NCBI GenBank assembly: GCA_022496805.1
Contig: CM040094.1
Coordinates: forward strand, 12,609,501 to 12,673,500
DNA from: Pohlia nutans
Lineage: Eukaryota > Streptophyta > Bryopsida > Bryales > Mniaceae
Length of the DNA: 64,000 nucleotides
Direction of reading: 5' to 3'
Shown piece by piece: positions 46,121 to 57,400 of this stretch. The notes below the pieces were generated by a model, which saw only the letters and a list, made by a program, of their open reading frames with translations, made no database searches and was not told where the DNA came from. The stretch's first letter is position 1. Every line of letters begins with the position of its first letter. The translations under genes and the position numbers were made by a program.

Positions 46121-46352
46121 TTAGCCCCTAAAGAACCAAGAAGACTAAATTGAACCTCATGTTTTTAAGTATGTCCCATATGAACTTTCATTTGTCCAAA
46201 TATATATTTTTTTGACCAACACATGCAATATTCTTCATTGATTTTGGTGAGATAAAATTGGTCCTATATGAATTATATGTTTTACAATATGATCAATTGA
46301 ATTGGTCATTTAAAAACCATGACTCCATGGTTTTTCAGGCCGATTAATGAAC
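46121..46352. mobile_element. Worn TTAA element family A
   Basis: Left TTAGCCCCTAAAGAACCAAG, then GACTAAATTGAACCTCATG, TTCTTCATTGATTTTGGTGA and AAAACCATGACTCCATGG. The right end is eroded. Confidence 0.7.
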
Positions 46353-47076
46353 ACGGGATGGAAGATGTCAACACACTCACAATGCAAATGGATTAAAACA
46401 TGAGTCGGTTGTGACATGGTTAAAAAACTAAGGTTCTTTTATATTATGGGAGGGCAAATGAAAAACGGAGCAATATTGGCGAAGAAACATTTATATCAGA
46501 AAACTCATGCTGGGAGGTGTGGAGCTAGACATCCCATGCATGGCTCCCTCAAGTGGACATGGCACTCCACGTGTGTGAGCAAAATCAATGTTCAAACTTA
46601 CCGTGAATTATTTGGAGCGAGCTCCTAAGGAGCTATATCCACCATGATTCGCCGTTAAAAATCTCAATTTGTGAACAAGTATGTGTGCCGTATGCCATCC
46701 AAAATGTTGTAAAAATTAAAGTAAACTATCTTATTTCCACCACCCATGCGGAGTATTCATGGTGGAGCATAATAAGATAGTTCATAGATGTCCTAAAAGC
46801 GTGGTTTTGAAAATATATTTTGAATTTTGAATTTTTTTTAATATATTTATAGTTGATTAAATGTACAATAGTGGGCAATAAAGATAGGTCCACCCTGCTA
46901 GAGAGTCCTAAAATGGTGTTTTGGCAAGAAATCCAAAATGCCATATCTTGAAATTACTTCAAACCAAGAATTGTAAAGTGCGGTGAATAGGTGATTGGGT
47001 TTACTTTTTAGAAATATCAAGCATTTATTACAATGCTGTAAAATTATACAAGAAGAGAATTTTTATAGAACAATGA

Positions 47077-47250
47077 CTACCACCTAGTGCTACCACCAAG
47101 AGCACAAATTACAGAGTCCATGCGATTGGGTATGCTTGCTATGAGGGTGTGAAGAATCTCCATGGGCACATTATTTCAGACTCTTTCAATGACTTGGACA
47201 AATTCTTCCTTGTTTCTTGGCCTAGATTCTCTTTGGCCATGAGTTTAGTG
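47077..47250 (-). pseudogene. Tc1/mariner-type transposase remnant, C-terminal end
   Basis: Read on the minus strand, one frame gives HGQRESRPRNKEEF, VQVIERV, a stop (TGA where Trp would be expected), then NNVPMEILHTLIASIPNRMD followed by SVICALGGSTRW and a stop codon. This is the characteristic C-terminal pattern of Tc1-like transposases (W..IP...I..LI.SMP.R...VI...GG.T.Y/W). Upstream of 47250 the frame is broken and the catalytic acidic residues are not recoverable, so it is dead. This assignment rests on recalled family pattern only. Confidence 0.6.
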
Positions 47251-48456
47251 TGGACAAATGTCAGCGCATAGGGCCATTGGCAATGCAAAAGAAAACATAT
47301 GTTGAGTTGCCGTTACAAAAACAATTGATGAGTTGTTTGATATTTCTGAAAACTAAACTCAATGACCTATCCCCACACTTTAGAGTTTTTGATTTGGATT
47401 ATTTTTGAGGAAGATATGACATTTTAAAATTGTTGCAACTACACCAACTATGGAGCAGGAAGGACCTATTTTTACTGGCCTCTACTTTACAAATGTTGTA
47501 GAGTCACATCCTGCTCGCACTTTTGAGGAAACTATAAGTACAACTACAAACATTCATACAATATTTGAATTATTTCATTTTATTTTAGCGTTGAGATCCT
47601 TTTGAAAATGGACAATTTTTTCAAATAACAGAAAATATACATAATAGCTGAAAGTTTAGAGAATAGAGAAAATACCATATATGTATACGTATTGCAAAAA
47701 TGGAAAGGATAGGACATCCTGCATACTAAACAAACCAAAGCTCTGAGGATGACATACATTATAATACACTGAAACTTCTTTATTATTATCTTTTCTATAA
47801 CTATGTTGTAGAATATCATTGATTGTAATACTCTTCTCATACATTCAAACTATGTCATAATGAATTTTTTTGAAATATGGGGTGGTAAAATTATTAGAGG
47901 TTTGTGAGTACTAATACTAGAAGATTAAAAAAGAACCAAAAATAATCCCCTCTGTTTTGAAATCATTTGGTCATGACCTGTAAATGCATTAGTTTCTATG
48001 TTTGTTTTAGGGGTCTCGACAAATTAAGACATGGCACGTGTCGCTTTTCATTAGAGTTAAATTATTTATTTTGAAGTTCATTTGGTCAAGTGTCAATTTT
48101 GATCATTAGATTCTCCATGTTCATTGGAGTGTATCAAAAGCCTTGAGTGGTTTGGAAAATAGTTATTACACACATGAGGGTTGTCTTACTCAAGTGGCAA
48201 ACACAACGTTGAAAAAGTCTAAACTAGACCTCCTTGTCTATTCAAAAAGCATATTCTTAGATATTTGGGAATATTTCACCCAAGTTGTTTAACACTTCTC
48301 TATTTAGATGGTCAACTTTCAACTTTCAAAATCTAATATGACATCAAATTGGAAAAAGTGTTAGACATGACAATCTTGACAAACATCATGTAAATGATGA
48401 AGATTTGATAGATTGATCTGCTGAAATTCTTTCTGAAAAAAATTAATTAGGTTAGG
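47251..48456. other. Gene-free AT-rich stretch
   Basis: No exon or element ends recognised. The nested minus-strand frames at 47580-47844 have no motif. Confidence 0.45.
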
Positions 48457-51400
48457 ATGGCAAATGGGAGGAACAAGCCGCAAGAACATGTCAAGCAGAA
48501 GTCTACCTCGAAGGCACATTTAAAGAAGGGTGCACACAACCCACCGGAACTTGAAAAAGTTGCGAAGAAGAAGATCCACAAGACACACACTAAGACGAAC
48601 AAGGATGTCCACACCTCACTAGATAAGAAACACAAAGGCTTACAACAAAATGTATACCATTTCAGTGGTTGTTTGAAAAGTGAGCACCATTTTGTCATTT
48701 ATGCATTTAACCCTTAAAGACATATGCTTTCCTAATTCCACACCCAAAACCTCTTTTAAACTCCATTTTAAGCATGATCCTCTTTTAGGTTTACCTTGAT
48801 TCTATTCTCAAGAAGTATACATCCCTTATAGGTGCTCGGTTTAGCATTTAAAAAACCTCATCTAGTGCAACAAAGTGTGAGTAATGATCAAGGTTCTAAT
48901 TTTGAAGATCCATACTGTACAAATGATAATCAATTACCACAAGAACCAAGAGAAATTTGGATGGATGAAACATTGTATAAGATGTAGTCAAGAGAAAGGT
49001 TGCAATATGTTTGTTGTCCATTATATGAACATAGGCACGTCAAAGGGATAATTAACCTTAATTTGAAGACACTATGAAGCTACAGTAAAATCACCATATA
49101 TTGTGACCCACAATTTTCACAGGAGGCTTTACCAATAATTAATTTTCCAAAATATTATTGTAAAATTCATCCAAATTTGATGAAAGATTGTTCAAAATGG
49201 ATGAGACTTTGTACCCACAACAATTGTCCACCCACAGTATATGGTGATTTGAGTGTACCATTACACACAGCTGATTTTCCATAAACTCATGATTATGTGA
49301 ATTCAGAGAGGAATGTGGCTCAGCAACAGACCAAGCAAGCGGAATTGAAATCCCTTCAGACAACACCTCCACAGATTAATTCACAGGTTATATAATCTAA
49401 TATAATCAACACTCTTAGAAATCATGTCATGTTCTGGTATATGGAAGTTATACCGTACCCGGCCGTCACAGTCACCAAAAAATAATTATAAAAAAAAAAC
49501 CCCAAATTATTTGAATTTTTTTTTCAAAAACAAATTTGTTTTCTATGGTGAAAAATAGAATCTTAGAGAATATCTGTCCAATATTAGAGAATGTTCACAT
49601 CATTTTGGAAAAAAAAATTAAATGCTAGGCATGAACTGTTGATCTTGACGGCCAGGCACAGTATTTGAACACAACTACTTTCACATATGCAGAATTGTGA
49701 AAATACTTTGAACACTCCTTTTGTGACTAGTAAAAAAACTAGTTCAAGATAGCACGGAAATGTCACATTGAATGTGTTATAGAGAAACAAGATATTGCAA
49801 TTTTCACACTCTTATTTATCCACAACACATTCAACGTGACATTTTCATGTTATCACTAATAAACAAGGTTTTTTTTTATTTGTGCGTTAAAGGTGCATAA
49901 GCAATGTGAAAAGTGCACATGAAACTAAATTTATGGTTGTAAATGTAGATTGTGAATTTTATAGGGTTGGCAATCACCAACTCTCTTATCAAGAAGCTTT
50001 TGAAATTTATGTTGTAAATTGAAGGGGATTGGCAATCACATGCCTCCTTATTGTGTAATTTTGAATTTTTTTTTCTTTTTTTCCAAAGTGAAATTGGTGA
50101 GTACATTTCATGTGCACTTTTAACAAAAGTGGTGTTTTTAATGAATGAAGCCTCTTTTAACAAGTAACATGACAATTTTATAAAAGCAATTTTCAACAAA
50201 GAAAGGGCTCTAGTAACAAAGTTTCTATTAGCCAATTCAATAGAAACTTGTATCGTATTGCCTAATTTGGAGTGGGGGGGAGAGAAGGAAGTGCACCTTT
50301 TTTTTTCTCAATGGTGTAATATCTTTCGAGATGTGTGAATTTTTATATTACATTATGTACAAATATAGTTTGGAATAAGTAAAGTAAAAATTAAATGATG
50401 TAAAATTTTGTGATTAACTTGACTTTGATGTAGGTGTAATTTGCATGTGTTAAAAAAAGAAGTCCCATACTGTTTGTTTCATTCTTTGAGGTGTTTTTCT
50501 AAATATGGGAGAAGTTAACAAGGGATTTGAAAGGCATACAGAGTGAGAAAATATTTCTCTCTCTAAGTCTTTTAAAAATTAATAGAAGAGCCATAGGATA
50601 CGTGAGTAGATAGATAGAAACTCCAATCCCCTTCAAGACTGGCATGAATAAAGTGTCTATTTGTGATGACAAAAACCTAATGTCCACCGGATAAAGGGCC
50701 ATTGGAACAAAACTACTCTCCCTTGGGAATAAACACTTTAGTAATCAGTAAAAAGCAACTATAAACTAATGGGGAATGGCACGATATGGGTACCACTTTT
50801 ATGCGTCTCATATAGTGTAAGTGATGTTTAACTCATTTTTTGTGTGTTAGAAATTTTATTTTTAACACCATGTATATAGTTGCAGCCATAGTGCCTATAA
50901 TATCCTCTAATTTTTGTAATTTTCCAATGTTCTTATCTTACCCAAAAAAAAAAAAATTCTACAAAATTCTAAAAAATGAATGTGAATGTTGTGCAGGTCA
51001 CTCAGAGCCAGCCACCAATGGTTTATCGAAAAGAAACTAGGTAAATACATCATATTCCAATATTTTTGCCTATCTTAATACACATTGAGTCAATGATATC
51101 AATATGCAACTACTCTAATTATATGTCAAGAATAAACTTGACGTGAAGTAAGTGATTGAAGATCGTATACATCATCGTGACATAATATCAAGTCTAGTTA
51201 AATATATCACTCTCTAGCTAAGAATCAATGAAAATAATTTCAACAGGAAAACCACCTTTTTTTTAAAAATTAATATTTTTAGCTAACCCATTGCAAAAGA
51301 AACCAATAATCCAAATCTTGTAAAAAGAAATGCGCAATAAAATTAATATTAAATCACATTTTCACCCAAAAAAAAATCAAAAAAATTCTGACAAATATTG

Positions 51401-54400
51401 CCCTACTTCAAATATGGGCTGAACATCAGATTTTGTCCTCTCAGTAGAGTTATCCGCAAAGTGGTCTGAAGTAGGGCGAGTGGACTATAGTTTTCAAAAA
51501 GAGAGGGTCAGTTCCCAATAAAAGTAGATATATCAGTTGCCTGAAAAAAACTACAGGTCTGAAGTTTGGAGGTACCAAAAACGGTGCCTTTTAATTTCAC
51601 AACCTCAATTTTCCTACACCCTTGAAGAAAATAGCCTTTAGCTTTTAAATATTCAGTTTTGGCCAGTCAGCAGTGGGCAAGGCAGAGCCCGCGGCGGGCG
51701 GGGCAGAGCCGGCGGTAGGCCCGGCCTTGGTGGCTGGTGGCTGCTGCCTAACTGAATATTTAAAAGCTGCTGCTTGACCCTCCCTGCTCGCTGCCTTAAA
51801 AACAGAAATTCTCACCCCCCCCCCCCTGCTGGCTGCTGCCTGACTACAAATGGGTTTGCGTTTTCCAAGAAATTTGGAATTCTGCCCATGGCAAGTCAGT
51901 TTAATTTGCGAAAAACTCTAGTAATATTGGTTAGTTAAACATGTATTATGATCCAAAATCCTGATCATTCTTTCATTTCTTGGGTAGGTATTAACCTCTA
52001 AACATACATCTCAAATATACATTATTGTAAGAATTCCCAAATACTTTGACTCACACTTTTGTTCTAATACTACAATTACTGTGAGAACACTAAATTATTG
52101 TAACTTGCAATTATGGCAATAACCAATGTAGTGATAGGACTTACTCCAAACTGCTAAAAAAAACTGATGAGGTCCAGTATCAGCTTCTTGGTCTTTTTAG
52201 GGGTTAATATGCATTTGAGGAAAAATGGGCTCTAGAGACCCTCAAAATGCCCACTTTTCTGGTCATGGTGCCCATGAGCATGGCCAACCACATGATGCCA
52301 TGTTTGAATTCAAAGACTGTGCTACAACGACATTCATACCATGAAAAATTTAAACTTAAATTAAAAAAATTAAAAAAAAATAAAATAGCAAAAGAGCTCC
52401 CAATTGGCTTCCTGCAGCGGCACGCCCAGCGAGATATTTTTCATATTTTTTTGGTCTTTTGTTTTTTTTTTTGCCTGCTCCTCCTTTTGCTACTAAGGTT
52501 GAGGTACCTTATTCTGATGACTTAAGCAACCTACACTATTTCTGGACCAGCCATTAATAGGGTGATATTTTTCCCGGGTTGGAAGTTAGTTTTTGCGGAG
52601 AATGCAAATTTTTCCATGAATTATTTCCCAATATTGAAATTTGTACAAATTTTCAAAGTGAAAAGTACTTCAAGACCCAAAACCGATCATATGCTCTAAT
52701 GTAGGTATGAGGTTCATCCTTTCTTTCAAAATCTAGAAATTAGGCCTGGTCAGTTTTGTGTCCCTGGTCGCTTCAAGGTACCTCAACCTTATCCAAAGAC
52801 ATTGGGGCCTTCCCCAATTCTCCTGTAATACTTCACTTAGACAATTCATTTGACTTGATGGGCAGTTGACATTGTTATTGATATGCTTCAGTGGTTGGGA
52901 TGGTGGGAAAGAATGAAGAAATCCGAAGTTGAGAGTGTAAAGCTGCAGCTCGGAACCCGGGCTGGTCCAAGGAAACGAAATGCGGTGCCCTTACAACTGC
53001 CTTTACGCAACATAATTGTGCCTTCAGCGTTTGCGGCCCGTGAGGAAAATCAAGCCACGCACAGGACCACGTCATGGGCTCAGCTCCATGTCATGCAAAT
53101 GGAACAAAAGTCCCGGTTGAGCACCCCACAAGGACTCGCGGCTCTTGCATCTGAGCTTCCTCCAAAGCAGAAATCGTCGCCTGAAATGCTCAATGAACAA
53201 CGTAATGTCCTCGTGAACAACAAATAGGGGCTTCAAAGTAGGCATTAAATATGTGTATAAAAAAGTCCAATCGTTTTTTTTTTTTTAATTTTAAAAAAAA
53301 TTTAAATTTTATATAGGCTGGCATGAATCAAGAGTTTGTTTGTTCAAGATCCCACATCAAACCGTATAAAAGGTGGAACCCTAAAATGACATCATTTTAT
53401 TTTATTTTGCAATTAGTGCGCTCTCTTTTCTTTTCTCTTTGGCACAAGTCTATGAGGAGCTCTCTTGTGTAATGTAATCTTCGGTGATTACCACTGAACC
53501 CTAGGTTTATAGCCCACCAAACAAATATAATATCTGCTCAAAAATAGAACCCAAGTTGTTTTATGTACAATCTTGAGCTAATGTAAGGTGAGAGGTACCA
53601 AAAGACACGCATTGACCACTCAATGAGCGTATAGTGAATGTGAGATTTTTTTAGCTTTTTTTCTTAAGTAGTCATATCATTATCAAAAAAGGAAAATTTG
53701 AGCACCAAGGAATAATGTTAGAGTGTGGTGTCTAAATGTCATATTGGTACCAAGCTAATGTCAGTATGCGCCTTGGGTACCATGCTTTAACATTATTCCT
53801 TAGTACCCAAGTACCTGCTTTCTACTGATGAAGAGGGGTGAACCCTCACAAGATAGATAGATAGAAACACCGACCCTATTGCAAGGCCGGCGTGAATAAA
53901 GTGTTCATTCGTAATGTCAATGACCCGGTGCCCACCGGACGAACCCTCACAACTACTTAAAAATATGTTAAATGTGAAGATTCATAAGTTGATGAAAAAA
54001 AGAGTCTGTTTTAAATTTAGAGATGGAAGTTGCATCGAGAATAGCTTTACATCAAGATTGTTTTTCCACCTTCTTGGGAGTCACAAATTTACCACAAAAA
54101 AAAATTCTCCTATTCTAAAATTTCCTCTTCTCCACTTGCAGGTGACCCAGAACAATCTGGTTGCTTGAGGGAAGAACCTCAAGTTTTGATGACAGAAGTG
54201 AGTGAACCCACTGCATCGAGGTTCATTACACCAAAGTTAATCACCCTCTAGTTCTTGATTCATTTATTTTTCTACATTGTCTTGCGTATTTGATAAAATA
54301 ACCAACCTTTTTGGAAAATTAAATTTGAGGACCGTGCAAAAACTACAAATGATAGACTCAATTATTGGAGATTTTTATTTTATTTTATTTATTTTATTAA

Positions 54401-57400
54401 TAGATGATAGGTGATTTCTCATATTTCTGTTCACTACACTACTTTATGCTGATAGTGTCACCTACACTAACTGCTTACTTGCGGCTGTAAATTTTTACAT
54501 AACATGATTGATTTTACCAAGAGAAATGATGTTGAAACTATACATGTAGGAGTAAACATAGCTAGTAAAAATATTCATGTTGTGTAAAAAGTTATAGCCT
54601 TTTTTAATCAATTAGTGTAAGTGGCACTATTAGCATAAAGTAGTGTAGTAAAATGTCGTACTTATGCACCAAGGAATGGTATTAGAGCATTGTGCTGAAA
54701 CCCCATATTGGCACCAAACTAGTGCCAATATGGGCCTTTGGCACCATGCTCTAATTAACATTGTTCCTTAATGTCCAAAAACTACCCTTTCTATTAATGG
54801 CCATTGTTTACTATGTATGAAAGGTACAAAAAGGCTAAAAGAATTTTATAATCTTATATGTCATTTTTCTTATAATTTCGTTTTTTAAATATTTTTTATT
54901 TTAAGAATCTTGAAAATTCATCCGGTACTTTTAAAAATAATAATAATAATAATATTCACCAAATTACCAAAAGATGTGTTTATCCAACCCCTCACCCACA
55001 ATACAATTATACTAGTGTACACTAATGAGACATCTTGGCCATAAAATGTTTTTTTTTGGTCGTACCCACATAGAAAGTACAACACATGTCCGTTGAATAA
55101 TTTAATTTTCAAAAGAATTCATTTTGATTGGTGCCATACTCTACCCAAAATAATCAAGAGTCTTTTTGCACCATACAATTTTGTTTATTTTTATTATTTC
55201 CCAAACTTTATTTTATTTTTAAGATTTTTTTTCTGATAATGCTCTTTGGGTATGGTAGTATATGTTGCACTACTAATCCGATTGGATTAAGAGAGAGTAA
55301 TCTTGAGATTTAATATGATGTGATTGTTCAAATTGCATAATGAGAAGGGACTCTTTGCCGGTGAGCACAGACAAGCTTCATTATTTGAGGATTCCAGGCC
55401 AAGGTCAGAAAAGCTTCTGGTTGGTGCTCTTTATCATTAATGTTTTGTTTAAAAATAATTGACATCACTAGGAGGAGAGGCTACATAACATTCAGTAGCT
55501 TATTGTGGTTTTGCCTTGTCCCACGATAGACGGTGTAGTAAATTATACATTCAACAAGACCAAATGAGCAGCTAAGTGGACAGGTGAAGTTCCAATATGA
55601 TGCATGAAGGAAAGGCAGAGAGCATGAAGGCTATTGAATGTTATGTAGTTTTGAGAATGGAGGAAAACAAACAGTCAATTCAATCTTTTCATTGGTGCAG
55701 AATTTGTAAACAACCTTAAGGCCTTTGCACCAAGAGTCAATGTCATATATATGGCTTGATGTACAGAAGCACTTCTCGTTTTCTCATATGTTGTGATCTT
55801 TTGCAACATGAAATTCTTATAATGGAATTTATGGGAATTTAGCTTCATGCAAGTGTGAACCGATTAGAAAGGGGATTATTTATGAATTTTGTATGCCTTG
55901 TTTCATGTTGTAGTGAATCACTAAAAAAAATTATGATTTTAATTCAAAAGTGCTCTTGAAAAATCAACTCATAAAATTGGGCAACCAAAAAAATTTCAAA
56001 AATCACTACAATTAGAGTATTACATTTCAACCCATCACAACAAATTTTATTCACAAAATTTAAATATCTTATTAATAATAAAGGAATTTTGAATTTTAAG
56101 TTTCAAAATTCATATAGAAATATAGGTGATAGCAATTATGGATCTAATTGTATGCATAGAATTTAAAGTTCATAATGTACAACTTTTATTGATACATCAA
56201 GTTCAATATATCCCTCTTAATTGCATATGAGAATGCATCTTTGCAATTCTTCAAATTTAGAGAGAGGTGAGGACCTCTAGGAGTTAATAAATAGATGATA
56301 TATTTTAATGCACTAAAGAAAAGGCATGACATGATACTAAAGAGTGAGAATTGGGTGATGAAAGAATGAGAAGCCAATTCTCTCACATAGGGGCTATTTT
56401 TCAATTTAGCAAAGGACTTTTTAATTTTAGATTTAGAGAACATATCTGACCCCAAGTAGAAACGATTTCAACTTTTAGTGTACAGTAGAGTTATCCGCTA
56501 ACTCACTTTGAGTTTGAAAAAAATCCCATGAATGTTGCTTTAGTATACTCTTATTTATTCACTCTAAATAGTAAAAAGGTATGAAAGAATTTGGTGGTCT
56601 CTCATTAATAGGTGTGTAAGAGCTTGGTGGTTTTAAATTCAAAAGGAATTCCAAAAACGTCTATTTTGATGGCAAAAAAGGTTCCCTTTGAGTTTAGAGA
56701 CAACCAAACTCTTATATACCTAATAATGAGAGACCACCAAATTTTTCCATACCTTTTAACTATTTGGAGTGAACAAACAAGAATATATTAATGCAACATT
56801 CATAGGATCTTATTCAAACTCAAGGTGAGTTAGTGAATAACTACAGTGTCTCTAATTCAATTGATTTTTTAATATTCTAAAGAATGCTATTCAAATGGAA
56901 CACAAATTTTTTATTGCCATAATTAGTGAAGAATAATATGATGTTTTGGTCGAAAAATTTGGCCTTCATAGTATTTAGAGGTTAATTTACTTACTAAATC
57001 TTGAAGTGTGATATGAAGCCTTGGTTTTGAAATACAACATGTTTACTTTCAGAAACCTTTTGGTGTTGATCGGAAGCAATGGCAAAGAGATGACATTGAG
57101 AGGCAACAAGATCGCCGCTATGCTCAAAAAACAGGTGTTTATTATTTAGCATTTGTTATGTGATCGTAACTACATAAATATTAACCTTCATTACTAGTTG
57201 TTTTTATAATAATATCAGTTCTTCAATATCAATTTTCCATTGATTCCTAAATTGTGGAAAAATAAAATGTAGGACATCATAGCTTATAGGTAATTTTTTT
57301 TTTACACCATTCTTCATAAAAATTCTAACTTATAGAATCTTATAAAGATACATTTTGGCTCCATGGTTTTTTCCATCATGTTCTAACTAATAAAGTTATT

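Noticed and set aside
52247..52525. 92-aa Met-rich frame with a hydrophobic end
   Set aside because: Composed of poly-A and poly-T tracts, with no splice partners.
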